In this document: piece after piece, positions 15,006 to 24,032 of the stretch
Layout of the letters: each line of letters begins with the position of its first letter
Position numbering within the stretch: position 1 is the first letter of the stretch
Notes under the pieces: generated by a model
What the model was told of the DNA's origin: nothing
Database searches by the model: none
What the model saw: the letters and a program-made list of their open reading frames with translations, nothing else
Position numbers and translations under genes: made by a program
Assembly: GCA_963667195.1 (NCBI GenBank)
Contig: OY762962.1
Location: forward strand, 1,860,001-1,924,000
Length of the DNA stretch: 64,000 bases
Origin: UBA7703 sp963667195
GTDB lineage: Bacteria; Bacillota; Clostridia; Christensenellales; CAG-138
Reading direction: 5' to 3'

Positions 15006-16099
15006 AGCCCGACACGCTGACCACGCAGGAGCGAATCGTGTTCGAGCTGCGCGAACTCTACCAAAGCTACGGCTATCGCCCGTACAAGGTCGGAAAATTC
15101 GAGGAATACGACCTGTACATGCGCAATAAGAAGTTTCTCGCGAGCGAGCAGGTGCTCACGTTTAGCGACACCAACGGCAAGCTCAAGGCGCTCAAACCGG
15201 ACGTGACGCTCTCCATCGTCAAGAACGCGAAGGACGACGGGCGCACGCAGAAGCTCTGCTATACCGAGACAGTCTACCGCGTGCCGCGAAACGCATACGG
15301 CTTCCGCGAGATCATGCAGACGGGCCTAGAGTGCATCGGTCGTGTGGACGACTACGCGGCAGGTGAGGTGCTGATCCTCGCGGCGCGGAGCCTGAGCCGC
15401 ATCAGCGAGCGGTATGTGCTGGACGTTTCGGATGTCGGCGTGCTCTCCGGCGTGCTGGCGGAGGAGCCGATTGGAGACGGCGAGTGCGCAAAGCTGCTCT
15501 CTCTCGTTGGCGAAAAGAATCTCCACGGGCTGTCCGCCGCATGCGCGGAGTTCGGCGTGACTAAAGCGACGGCGAATCTGCTTGCAGCTCTCGTTTCCGC
15601 CTGTGGGCCGCTCGGCGAAACGCTCAAGCGCGTGGAAGCGCTCGATCTGCCCGAGACGAGCCGGGAAGCGCTATTGGGTCTCCGCCGCATGAGCGATATG
15701 CTGACCGCGGACGGGATTACGCAAGTAAACCTCGATTTTTCGGTGGTCAACGATATGGACTATTACAACGGCCTCGTGTTCCGCGGCTTTGTGGAAGGGA
15801 TTCCTTCCGGCATCCTCGCGGGTGGACGGTATGATAACCTGCTCCTGCGCATGGGCAAGCACGGCGAGGCGATCGGCTTTGCGGTCTACCTCGACCAGCT
15901 GGATCGTCTCTCTTCCGCGAAACCCGCGATCGAGAACGAGGCGCTCGTACTCTACGACGACGCGACCGACCCGCAGGAGATCATCCGCGCGGCGAACGCG
16001 CTTCGCGCGCGGGGATTAAGCTGCCGGGTACAGAGGGACGACGAACCCTGCCCCGCTTGCCGCGAGATCGTCCGGCTGACGAAGGAGGCAAACGCATGA
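15002..16099 (+). CDS. hisZ: ATP phosphoribosyltransferase regulatory subunit
   Basis: A 365-residue class II aminoacyl-tRNA synthetase-like protein (HisRS paralogue) that forms the active complex with short HisG. Visible features are the LKPDVTLSIVKNA substrate-loop region, the YTETVYRVP stretch equivalent to motif 2, and SGILAGGRYDNLL near the C-terminus. It lacks a tRNA-binding extension. ATGA overlaps on both sides couple it to yerC-like and hisG. The presence of hisZ agrees with the short HisG that follows. Confidence 0.94.
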   Translation: MKPDTLTTQERIVFELRELYQSYGYRPYKVGKFEEYDLYMRNKKFLASEQVLTFSDTNGKLKALKPDVTLSIVKNAKDDGRTQKLCYTETVYRVPRNAYGFREIMQTGLECIGRVDDYAAGEVLILAARSLSRISERYVLDVSDVGVLSGVLAEEPIGDGECAKLLSLVGEKNLHGLSAACAEFGVTKATANLLAALVSACGPLGETLKRVEALDLPETSREALLGLRRMSDMLTADGITQVNLDFSVVNDMDYYNGLVFRGFVEGIPSGILAGGRYDNLLLRMGKHGEAIGFAVYLDQLDRLSSAKPAIENEALVLYDDATDPQEIIRAANALRARGLSCRVQRDDEPCPACREIVRLTKEANA

Positions 16100-16728
16100 A
16101 GCGCATGATCAACGTCGCCCTGCCGAAAGGACGGCTCGGCGAGAAAGCTTATTCGCTGTTTGCCCGCGCGGGCTATGAGTGCCCCGAACTGCTGGAAGAA
16201 AACCGCAAGCTCACGTTTGAAAACGAAGCGGCGGGCGTGCGCTATTTCTGGGTGAAGCCCACGGATGTGGCGATCTATGTCGAGCGCGGCGCCGCCGACA
16301 TCGGCGTCGCGGGCAAGGATATCCTGTTGGAGTACGCGCCGGACGTCTACGAGCTGCTGGATTTGGGCATCGGTAAATGCCGGATGTGCGTCGCGGGCCC
16401 GCGCGATTTTTCGGATTCGCACACAGGCATCCTGCGCGTTGCCACGAAGTTTCCAGCCATCGCGCGCAGGTATTATGCAGCGCAGAGCCGCGAAATCGAT
16501 GTCATCCGCCTCAACGGCTCCATCGAGCTGGCGCCGATCCTGGGGCTTTCGGATGTGATTGTGGACATCGTAGAGACAGGCAAAACCCTCGCGGAAAACG
16601 GTCTGAGCGTGCTGGAAGAGATCGAGCCCATCAGCGCGCGCCTGATCGCGAACAAGGCGCACTATAAATTCAAAGGCGAAGAGATTGAGGCGCTCCGAAG
16701 AAGACTGGAACAGGCGGTGAACGCATGA
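16096..16728 (+). CDS. hisG: ATP phosphoribosyltransferase, short catalytic subunit
   Basis: A 210-residue enzyme catalysing the first step of histidine synthesis, ATP + PRPP to PR-ATP. It has the opening INVALPKGRLGEKA, DIGVAGKDIL, and the PRPP-binding VDIVETGKTLAENGL. The length is that of HisG-S, which lacks the regulatory ACT-like domain and needs HisZ. I chose ATG 16096 because GAAGGAGG precedes it and it overlaps the hisZ stop. Confidence 0.97.
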   Translation: MKRMINVALPKGRLGEKAYSLFARAGYECPELLEENRKLTFENEAAGVRYFWVKPTDVAIYVERGAADIGVAGKDILLEYAPDVYELLDLGIGKCRMCVAGPRDFSDSHTGILRVATKFPAIARRYYAAQSREIDVIRLNGSIELAPILGLSDVIVDIVETGKTLAENGLSVLEEIEPISARLIANKAHYKFKGEEIEALRRRLEQAVNA

Positions 16729-18005
16729 AGATACAGAATCTCAACGAAATCGACCGCAGCACGCTCTTTTTGCGCAGGCTGGAGGACAGCGGCGTGGAGG
16801 AGATCGTGCGCGGCATCATCGCGGATGTGGCGCAAAACGGCGATCGCGCGCTGATTGCCTACGCGAGAAAGTTTGACCGCGCAGAGCTCGACTCGCTCGA
16901 AGTGACGACGGCGGAGCTGGACGACGCGCTGCTTTCGATGCCCACGGAACTGCTCGACGCCATGCAGACCGCCGCGGAGAACATCCGCGCGTTCCACAGC
17001 ATGCAACTGCGCGAGGGCTTCCGTCTGGAGCGCCCGAACGGCGTCTATATGGGGCAAAAGATCACACCCATTGAGAAGGTCGGGCTCTATATTCCCGGCG
17101 GAACGGCGAGCTATCCTTCCACCGTGTTCATGAACGCAATTCCCGCGAAGCTCGCCGGTTGTTCGCAGGTGGTGATGGTCTCCCCGCCGAACGAGAGCGG
17201 GCAAATCGCCGCTCCCATCCTCGCCGCGGCGAAGCTCGCGGGCGTGGACCGCGTGTTTAAGGCGGGCGGCGCGCAGGCGATTGCAGCGCTTGCCTACGGC
17301 ACCGAGACGATACCGAAGGTGGACAAGATCGTAGGCCCCGGCAACGCGTTTGTGGCGGAGGCAAAGCGGCAGGTGTTCGGCAGGGTTGCGATCGACATGA
17401 TCGCGGGGCCCAGCGAAATACTCGTCGTCGCGGACGAAACGGCGACTCCCGCGTTTGTCGCGGCGGACTTACTCAGTCAGGCGGAGCACGATGTGAATGC
17501 CTCGGCGGTGTTGATCACCAACCAACGCGCGCTTGCGGAGCGGGTCAGCGCGGAGGTGGAGCGCCAGCTTGCCTCGCTCCCGCGCGAAGCCATCGCGCGC
17601 GCTTCTATCGAGCACAACGGCAGAATCATCATCACCGACGATCTGCTTTGCGCCATCGATCTCGCCAACGACTTAGCGCCCGAGCATCTGGAGCTCTGCG
17701 TGAAAGAGCCGGAACGGTACCTTGCCTACGTGAAAAACGCGGGCTCGGTCTTCCTCGGCAACGACTGCCCGGAATCGCTGGGCGACTATCTCGCGGGCCC
17801 GAACCACACGCTGCCGACCAGCGGAACCGCGCGGTTTTCCAGTCCTCTTGGCGTGGACGACTTCGTGAAAAAGACGCAGTACACCTATTTTTCGCGGGAA
17901 GCGCTCGCGGAGCTTTCGGACAAGATCGCGGTGTTTGCCCGCGCGGAAGGGCTGGAAGCGCATGCGCGCGCTGCCTTGATTCGAAAGACGGAGGCAGACG
18001 CATGA
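16725..18005 (+). CDS. hisD: Histidinol dehydrogenase
   Basis: A 426-residue NAD-dependent enzyme oxidising histidinol to histidine in two steps. Typical segments include GLYIPGGTASYPSTVFMNAIPA, read from about residue 123, the GPGNAFVAEAKRQ signature, AGPSEILVVAD, and SQAEHD with a zinc ligand. The ATG overlaps hisG (ATGA), and the stop overlaps hisC in the same way. Confidence 0.97.
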   Translation: MKIQNLNEIDRSTLFLRRLEDSGVEEIVRGIIADVAQNGDRALIAYARKFDRAELDSLEVTTAELDDALLSMPTELLDAMQTAAENIRAFHSMQLREGFRLERPNGVYMGQKITPIEKVGLYIPGGTASYPSTVFMNAIPAKLAGCSQVVMVSPPNESGQIAAPILAAAKLAGVDRVFKAGGAQAIAALAYGTETIPKVDKIVGPGNAFVAEAKRQVFGRVAIDMIAGPSEILVVADETATPAFVAADLLSQAEHDVNASAVLITNQRALAERVSAEVERQLASLPREAIARASIEHNGRIIITDDLLCAIDLANDLAPEHLELCVKEPERYLAYVKNAGSVFLGNDCPESLGDYLAGPNHTLPTSGTARFSSPLGVDDFVKKTQYTYFSREALAELSDKIAVFARAEGLEAHARAALIRKTEADA

Positions 18006-19066
18006 GCCGGTTTTTGAGCGAGAAATACGCAACCCTGAAGCCCTACGTTCCCGGCGAGCAGCCGAGGGACGCGCAATATGTCAAGCTCAACACGAACGAA
18101 TCCCCGTTTCCGCCTTCTCCGCGCGTGGTCGCGGCGGCGGAGCGCGAGGCAAACCGGCTGAACCTCTATTCCGACCCGGAGTGTGTGCTGCTGCGGCAAG
18201 CTGCGGCGAAGCTCTACGGCGTGGAGCCGGAGAACGTGCTGCCGGTCAACGGCTCGGACGAGATTCTCTACTTCGCGTTTCTCGCGTTTGGAGACAAAGC
18301 AAATCCGTTTGCGTTTGCGGACATCAGCTACGGCTTTTACCCGGTTTATGCGCGCTTTTGCGAGGTGCCGAGTCGCGAGATTCCGCTGCGGGACGATTTT
18401 TCGCTCGACTATCGCGATTATCTGAGCATCCGCGAACATGTGCTGATCGCGAACCCCAACGCGCCGACGGGCACCTGCCTGCCGCTGTGGCAAATCGAGG
18501 AGATCGTGAAGAGCAACCCCGACCGCATGGTGATCATCGACGAGGCGTATGTCGATTTCGGTGGTGAGAGCTGCGTGCTGCTCACGAAGAAATACGACAA
18601 TCTGCTCGCGATACAGACGTTTTCCAAGAGCCGCTCACTCGCGGGCGCGCGCCTTGGCTTCGGCATCGGAAACGAGCAGTTGATCCGTGATCTGAACACG
18701 GTCAAATACTCCATCAACCCCTATAATGTGAATCGTATGACGCAAGCCGCGGCAGTCGCTGCCATCGAAGACGACGCATATTATCAGGAGAACGCGAAGA
18801 CGATTATGGTGGTGCGCGCGGAGACGACGAATGCGCTGCAATCGCTCGGGTTTACGGTGCTTCCGTCCTGCGCAAACTTCGTGTTTGCAAAGAGCGACCG
18901 CATCAGCGGAGAAGAGCTATACCAGAAACTGAAAGCGCGCGGCGTGCTGGTGCGACACTTCACAAAAGAGCGCATCAAGGACTTCTGCCGGATCACCATC
19001 GGCACACGCGAACAGATGCAGATTCTGTTGATCAACATGCAAGCGATCCTCACGGAGAAAGGATGA
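18002..19066 (+). CDS. hisC: Histidinol-phosphate aminotransferase
   Basis: A 354-residue fold type I PLP aminotransferase converting imidazole acetol phosphate to histidinol phosphate. Motifs: KLNTNESPFPPSP at the start, NGSDEILYF, the NPNAPTG substrate motif, DEAYVDFGG, and the PLP lysine in TFSKSRSLAGARLGF. The start is the ATG overlapping the hisD stop; a longer upstream open frame inside hisD is not used. Confidence 0.96.
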   Translation: MSRFLSEKYATLKPYVPGEQPRDAQYVKLNTNESPFPPSPRVVAAAEREANRLNLYSDPECVLLRQAAAKLYGVEPENVLPVNGSDEILYFAFLAFGDKANPFAFADISYGFYPVYARFCEVPSREIPLRDDFSLDYRDYLSIREHVLIANPNAPTGTCLPLWQIEEIVKSNPDRMVIIDEAYVDFGGESCVLLTKKYDNLLAIQTFSKSRSLAGARLGFGIGNEQLIRDLNTVKYSINPYNVNRMTQAAAVAAIEDDAYYQENAKTIMVVRAETTNALQSLGFTVLPSCANFVFAKSDRISGEELYQKLKARGVLVRHFTKERIKDFCRITIGTREQMQILLINMQAILTEKG

Positions 19067-19662
19067 ACAGGCTTATGAGAACGGCAACCTGCAACCGTAT
19101 GACGGCGGAGACGGAGATCACGCTCACGCTCGATCTGGATGGAACGGGCAAGAGCGACATCGAAACCGGAGTCGGATTTTTAAACCACATGCTGACGCTC
19201 TTTTCGCGCCACGCGAGAATCGATCTCTCCGTGCGCTGCGCGGGGGACACACGTGTGGACGACCACCACAGCGTGGAGGATGTCGGCATCGCACTCGGCG
19301 AGGCGTTAAAATCGGCGCTCAGCGAAAAGCGCGGCATCTACCGCTACGGTAGCGAACTGCTGCCGATGGACGAAGCGCTCGTGCTCTGCGCGGTCGATCT
19401 CTCCGGCAGAGGAACGCTGCGCTTTACAGCGAGCATCCCGACCCAGAAGATCGGCACGTTCGACACCGAGCTTGTGCAGGAATTCTTCCTGGCACTGGCC
19501 CGAACGGCGGGCATCACGCTGCACCTCAAGCAGCTCGACGGCGAAAACTCGCACCACATCGTGGAAGCGATGTTCAAGGCGTTCGGCCGCGCGCTCAAGC
19601 AGGCGGTCGCCGTCGATCCCGCGTACGCAAGCGAAATCCCCTCGACGAAGGGCGTGTTATAA
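19063..19662 (+). CDS. hisB: Imidazoleglycerol-phosphate dehydratase
   Basis: A 199-residue monofunctional IGP dehydratase with no fused phosphatase domain. The manganese-binding motifs DDHHSVEDVG and the C-terminal SHHIVEAMFKAFGRAL are clear. Phosphatase function is supplied separately by the PHP protein HisJ at the end of the operon. Overlaps hisC by four bases. Confidence 0.96.
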   Translation: MNRLMRTATCNRMTAETEITLTLDLDGTGKSDIETGVGFLNHMLTLFSRHARIDLSVRCAGDTRVDDHHSVEDVGIALGEALKSALSEKRGIYRYGSELLPMDEALVLCAVDLSGRGTLRFTASIPTQKIGTFDTELVQEFFLALARTAGITLHLKQLDGENSHHIVEAMFKAFGRALKQAVAVDPAYASEIPSTKGVL

Positions 19663-19663
19663 C

Positions 19664-20278
19664 ATGATCGCAATCGTAGACTACGGCGTCGGCAACCTGT
19701 TTTCGCTGAAAAGCTCGCTTTCGATGATCGGAGCAAGTGCAATCGTCACCCGAAACGCGGACGACCTCCGCGCGGCGGTCAAGATCATTCTGCCCGGCGT
19801 CGGCGCGTTTGAGGATGCGGCAAACAAGCTCCGCGCAACGGGGCTGGACGCGGTCGTCATCGAGCAGGCGCGAGCAGGGAAACCGCTGTTGGGCATCTGT
19901 CTCGGCATGCAAATGCTGTTTGATCGCAGCTTTGAATACGGCGAGCACAAGGGGCTTGGGCTGATCGCGGGAGACGTGATCGACATGCGCCCGCAAATTC
20001 CCGCGAGCCTCAAGGTGCCGCACATCGGCTGGAACGCGCTGAAACTGACGAACCCCGTGCATCCGCTGTTTCGCTATATCAAGGAGGGCGATTGCGTCTA
20101 CTTCGTGCATAGTTACTATGCGGCAAACTGCGAAAAAGCGACCATCGCGACCGCGGAATACGGAGCGGATTTGACCGCAGCCGTCGCGAGCGGAAACGTG
20201 ATGGGCTGCCAGTTCCATCCCGAAAAGAGCGGCAAGGTGGGCTTAAACATCCTCCGCGCGTTCTGCGAAGGAACGTAA
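19664..20278 (+). CDS. hisH: Imidazole glycerol phosphate synthase, glutaminase subunit
   Basis: A 204-residue class I glutamine amidotransferase. It begins IAIVDYGVGNLFS and has the nucleophile Cys79 in GICLGMQ and the His-Glu pair in CQFHPEKSG. It feeds ammonia to HisF. The ATG at 19664 comes one base after the hisB stop. Confidence 0.96.
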   Translation: MIAIVDYGVGNLFSLKSSLSMIGASAIVTRNADDLRAAVKIILPGVGAFEDAANKLRATGLDAVVIEQARAGKPLLGICLGMQMLFDRSFEYGEHKGLGLIAGDVIDMRPQIPASLKVPHIGWNALKLTNPVHPLFRYIKEGDCVYFVHSYYAANCEKATIATAEYGADLTAAVASGNVMGCQFHPEKSGKVGLNILRAFCEGT

Positions 20279-20308
20279 AATAAGAATTTAGTTAGGAATG
20301 AATGATAG

Positions 20309-21025
20309 ATGATCCTGTTACCGGCAATCGATTTATATGAGAAAAAGGCGGTGCGGCTCTACAAGGGCGAATACAGCAAGATGACCGTCTTTAGTGAAGA
20401 CCCGCCAAAGCTCGCGCAGGAGTTTCGCGAGGCGGGTGCGGAGTGGCTCCACATGGTGGATTTGGAAGGCGCAAGATGCGGCGGCACGCCGAATTTCGAC
20501 ATCGCGGCGAAGATCATCCGCACGAGCGGGCTCGCGGTTGAGCTAGGCGGCGGAATACGCGATGAAGAGACGATTTTGCGCTACCTCGACGCGGGCGTCA
20601 ATCGCGTGATCCTCGGAACCGCAGCCGCGAGCAACATCAACTTTGTTGCGGATATGGTCGCGAAATACGGCTCTGCTATCGCGGTGGGCGTCGATCTAAG
20701 AGACGGCATGGTCGCGGTCAAGGGCTGGACGGAGACGACGGGACTGAGCGGCATGGACTACTGCAAGAGCTTGGAAGAGATCGGCGTACAAACCGTGATC
20801 TGCACGGATATCTCCCGCGATGGCGCGATGGCGGGCGCGAACCGCGCGCTGTATCGCGACCTCATGGAGACCAGCAACATGCGCTTCATCGCCTCCGGCG
20901 GGGTCAGCTCGCTGGAAGACGTGCGCGCGCTGAAAGAGTTACATCTCTATGGCGCAATCATCGGAAAAGCGTACTACACGGGCGCAATCAAGCTCGCGGA
21001 CGCGATCACGGAGGCAAACGCATGA
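20309..21025 (+). CDS. hisA: ProFAR isomerase
   Basis: A 238-residue (beta/alpha)8 enzyme: phosphoribosylformimino-AICAR-P isomerase. The catalytic aspartates are in LLPAIDLYEKKAVRLYKGEY near residue 8 and in VGVDLRDGMVAVKGW near residue 129. A 30-base gap after hisH is the largest break before hisIE. The RBS is weak. The stop overlaps hisF. Confidence 0.96.
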   Translation: MILLPAIDLYEKKAVRLYKGEYSKMTVFSEDPPKLAQEFREAGAEWLHMVDLEGARCGGTPNFDIAAKIIRTSGLAVELGGGIRDEETILRYLDAGVNRVILGTAAASNINFVADMVAKYGSAIAVGVDLRDGMVAVKGWTETTGLSGMDYCKSLEEIGVQTVICTDISRDGAMAGANRALYRDLMETSNMRFIASGGVSSLEDVRALKELHLYGAIIGKAYYTGAIKLADAITEANA

Positions 21026-21783
21026 TCACAAAGCGCATCATTCCGTGTCTGGACGTCAAGGATGGACGCGTGGTCAAGGGCGTGAACTTCCTTGGACTCA
21101 ACGACGTATCCGACCCCGTGAAGCTCGGGCAATACTACAGCGACAACGGCGCGGACGAGCTGGTGTTTTACGACATCACAGCAAGCGCGGAAGGTAGAAG
21201 CCTGTTCACGGACATCCTCACGCGTGTAGCGGAGACGATCTTCATCCCGCTCACGGTCGGCGGCGGCATCAACACGCTGGACGACTTCGACCGCGTGCTC
21301 AAGTGCGGTGCGGACAAGGTCAGCGTCAACAGCGGCGCGATCAAGAACCCCGCGTTGATCGGTGAGGCGGCGAAACGCTACGGCGATCAGTGTGTGGTGC
21401 TTTCGGTGGACGTTAAACGCGTGAACGGCCAGTTCCGCGTGTTCGCCAAAGGCGGCAGAGAAGACACCGGACTCGACGCGCTGGAGTGGATCAAGCGCGG
21501 CGTGGACAACGGCGCGGGCGAGATCGTGCTCAACTCGATCGATACCGACGGCGTGAAGCAAGGGTTCGATTTGCCGATGCTCTCCGCCGTGTGCGAACTC
21601 GTGAGCGTTCCCGTGATCGCGTCCGGCGGCGCGGGCGGGATTCAGGATTTTGTGTCGCTGTTTACCGCGCTTCCCAAGGTGGACGCGGGGCTTGCCGCCT
21701 CGATCTTCCACTTTGGCGAGGTGCAGATACCCGATCTCAAGCAGGCGCTGTTTGAGGCGGGCATACCGATGCGGAGGGTTTGA
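21022..21783 (+). CDS. hisF: Imidazole glycerol phosphate synthase, cyclase subunit
   Basis: A 253-residue TIM barrel that closes the imidazole ring and releases AICAR. Opening IIPCLDVKDGRVVKGVNF contains catalytic Asp11; the second aspartate lies in VVLSVDVKRVNG near residue 130. GGGINTLDDF and ASGGAGGIQDF are phosphate-binding motifs. ATGA overlap with hisA. Confidence 0.97.
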   Translation: MITKRIIPCLDVKDGRVVKGVNFLGLNDVSDPVKLGQYYSDNGADELVFYDITASAEGRSLFTDILTRVAETIFIPLTVGGGINTLDDFDRVLKCGADKVSVNSGAIKNPALIGEAAKRYGDQCVVLSVDVKRVNGQFRVFAKGGREDTGLDALEWIKRGVDNGAGEIVLNSIDTDGVKQGFDLPMLSAVCELVSVPVIASGGAGGIQDFVSLFTALPKVDAGLAASIFHFGEVQIPDLKQALFEAGIPMRRV

Positions 21784-21785
21784 GC

Positions 21786-22433
21786 ATGTTGAACGTGGAA
21801 GAATTAAAGTTTAGCGCGGATGGGCTGATCCCCGCGATCGTCATCGACACCGAGACCAAGCAGGTGCTCATGATGGCATATATGAACGCGGAGAGCCTGC
21901 GCGTTTCGATGGAGGAAGGGCGGACGTGCTTCTGGTCGCGTTCGCGCAGGGAACTCTGGCGCAAAGGCGAAACCAGCGGAAACGTGCAGCAGATCGTGTC
22001 CATCACGGCGGACTGCGACGCGGACACCCTGCTTGTCGAGGTGCGAAAGAGCGGGCCTGCCTGCCACACGGGCGCGGAAAGCTGCTTCTTTCAGCCGGTC
22101 TATGAAGGCGAAGCCATGTCGGGGTTCCAATACGAAGACCTCTTCGAGATGCTGCGCGGCAGAAAGGCCAACCCCAAAGAGGGAAGCTATACCACATATC
22201 TATTCGAAAAGGGACTCGATAAGATCCTCAAGAAGGTCGGCGAGGAGACCACGGAGGTCATTCTTGCCGCGAAAGATCAAGATAAAGCGAACACGGTTTA
22301 TGAACTCGGCGATTTGATGTATCATTGTATGGTACTCATGATCGAATCCGGCATTGAGCTAGACGACATACGGCGTGAGATGGCCTCCCGCCACGTGGTC
22401 GATCACAAGGTCAAGCAGGAGAAGATGGTCTAA
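21786..22433 (+). CDS. hisIE: Bifunctional PR-AMP cyclohydrolase / PR-ATP pyrophosphatase
   Basis: A 215-residue fusion. The N-terminal HisI domain (about 1-105) has AYMNAESLR, SRSRRELWRKGETSGNVQ and the zinc-type DCDADTLL to CHTG region. The C-terminal HisE domain (about 118-215) has GSYTTYLFEKGLDKILKKVG, read in two parts, and the GEETTEV/E-rich metal motif. I chose ATG 21786 because GGAGGG (21772-21777) is 8 bases upstream. Confidence 0.96.
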   Translation: MLNVEELKFSADGLIPAIVIDTETKQVLMMAYMNAESLRVSMEEGRTCFWSRSRRELWRKGETSGNVQQIVSITADCDADTLLVEVRKSGPACHTGAESCFFQPVYEGEAMSGFQYEDLFEMLRGRKANPKEGSYTTYLFEKGLDKILKKVGEETTEVILAAKDQDKANTVYELGDLMYHCMVLMIESGIELDDIRREMASRHVVDHKVKQEKMV

Positions 22434-22463
22434 ACGAAAAGACTATCCGAGGAGAAACGAAGC

Positions 22464-23276
22464 GTGATTCATCAAAATCTGCACACCCACAGCACCTTTG
22501 ACGACGGACAGAACACCATGGAGGAGATGGTTCGCGCGGCGATCTCCGCGGGACTGACCTCGCTGGGCTTCAGCATCCATACGCCGATGCCGTATCCCGC
22601 CTGCTGGACGATTCCCAACGGCCGCATGGCGGACTACATCACGGAGGCGCGGCGGCTCAAGACCGCATATCAGGATCAAATAGCCGTTTATTGCGGTGCG
22701 GAGTGGGATTTGTACTCGGCCGAGCGCGCGCTGGGGTTTGATTATGTGATCGGCTCGATCCACCATATTCCCGTAGATGACACGCTCTATGGCGTGGACA
22801 GCACGCCGGACGAGACGAGGCAATACCTGCGCGTATTTGGCAGCGCGGACGCGGCTGCGGAGGCGTATTTCCGCCAGTACGAGGCGCTCGCCAAGATCGA
22901 GGAGGTCGATATCGTAGGACATATCGACCTGCTGACGAAGTTTGACGAGCAGGGCAGCTTCTTTCAGCCGGATTCCGCGCGTTTTATGAAAGCGGCGCTC
23001 GAGGCGGTCGATGTGCTGATTGCGGCGGGCAAGATTTTTGAAATCAACACGGGCGCGATCTCGCGCGGATACCGCACAACGCCGTATCCTTCCGCAGAGC
23101 TACTTCGCGAGATCGTCCGGCGCGGTGGCAGAATCACCATCAGCGCGGACGCACACCGCGCGCAGGATGTGACCTGCCAATTCGCGGAGTCGGAATCTCT
23201 CGCGCGCGCATGCGGGGCAACGGAGCTCTGGCAATTCAACGGAAAGGGATTCGAACCAATCCCGATAGGAGGCTAA
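22464..23276 (+). CDS. hisJ: Histidinol-phosphatase, PHP family
   Basis: A 270-residue PHP-domain phosphatase that releases histidinol from histidinol phosphate. The metal-binding motif NLHTHSTFDDG is at the start, GFSIHTPMPYP follows, and the C-terminal SADAHRAQDV completes the site. GTG start with GAGGAG upstream. It supplies the activity absent from the monofunctional HisB. Confidence 0.93.
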   Translation: MIHQNLHTHSTFDDGQNTMEEMVRAAISAGLTSLGFSIHTPMPYPACWTIPNGRMADYITEARRLKTAYQDQIAVYCGAEWDLYSAERALGFDYVIGSIHHIPVDDTLYGVDSTPDETRQYLRVFGSADAAAEAYFRQYEALAKIEEVDIVGHIDLLTKFDEQGSFFQPDSARFMKAALEAVDVLIAAGKIFEINTGAISRGYRTTPYPSAELLREIVRRGGRITISADAHRAQDVTCQFAESESLARACGATELWQFNGKGFEPIPIGG

Positions 23277-23277
23277 C

Positions 23278-23970
23278 ATGGTCTCGATTTCATCGGTATT
23301 ATCCGAAAACACGTACCCCGGACGGGGCATTCTCATGGGCAGCCTTGGCGGCCAGGCGGTGGTTGCCTATTTCCTCATGGGACGCAGCGAAAACAGCAGA
23401 AACCGCATCTTCCGCGAGGAGGGCGACTCGCTCACGATCGTTCCTTACGATCCGGGCAAGGTCACCGATCCGAAGCTGATCCTCTACACACCGATCCTGG
23501 TCTGCAAGGACAGCATCGTGGTGACCAACGGCGACCAAACGGAGACGATCTGCGATAGCCTCTCGGGCGGGCACTCGTTTCAGTATGCAATGAGCACGCG
23601 CTGCTACGAGCCGGACGCGCCGAATTATACGCCACGCATCGCGGGCCTCCTTCTGCCCACCGGGCGCTATACGCTCGGCATCGTGAAAAAGATGGAGGAT
23701 TCGCCGGATTGCAGGCGAAAATACTGGAGCTATGACCCGAAGGAGGGCGTCGCGCACCTGATTCACACCTACCAACGCGACGGAGACCCGCTGCCTCCGT
23801 TTGAAGGCGAACCGCGCGAGGGTTCCATCTGCGGCACGGCACAGGAGCTCGCAGATGAGATGTGGCAAGCGCTGGATGCGCAGAACCGCATTGCCCTCTA
23901 TGTGCGCTACACCGATCTCTTTAGCGGAAAGATGACATCCGCCATAAAGAACAAACTCCTTGGGGATTAA
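23278..23970 (+). CDS. purO: IMP cyclohydrolase, archaeal PurO-like
   Basis: A 230-residue protein matching the PurO-type IMP cyclohydrolase (NTN-hydrolase fold), which converts FAICAR to IMP. Recognisable parts are NTYPGRGILMGSL, YFLMGRSENSRNR and YTPRIAGLL. It follows hisJ by one base and closes the his operon. The position makes sense because HisH/HisF release AICAR, which must be returned to purines. A formyltransferase partner (PurP or the PurH N-terminal domain) is not in this window. Confidence 0.85.
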   Translation: MVSISSVLSENTYPGRGILMGSLGGQAVVAYFLMGRSENSRNRIFREEGDSLTIVPYDPGKVTDPKLILYTPILVCKDSIVVTNGDQTETICDSLSGGHSFQYAMSTRCYEPDAPNYTPRIAGLLLPTGRYTLGIVKKMEDSPDCRRKYWSYDPKEGVAHLIHTYQRDGDPLPPFEGEPREGSICGTAQELADEMWQALDAQNRIALYVRYTDLFSGKMTSAIKNKLLGD

Positions 23971-23987
23971 AAACGATTGCACACAAA

Positions 23988-24017
23988 AACAGCCGCAGGT
24001 GTTTGCCTGCGGCTGTT
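23988..24017. terminator. Bidirectional terminator of the his operon and the HD-GYP gene
   Basis: AACAGCCGCAGG (23988-23999) with CCTGCGGCTGTT (24006-24017); an A-run precedes and a T-rich run follows. It separates convergent genes. Confidence 0.85.
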
Positions 24018-24032
24018 TGTTATGTTTCGACC

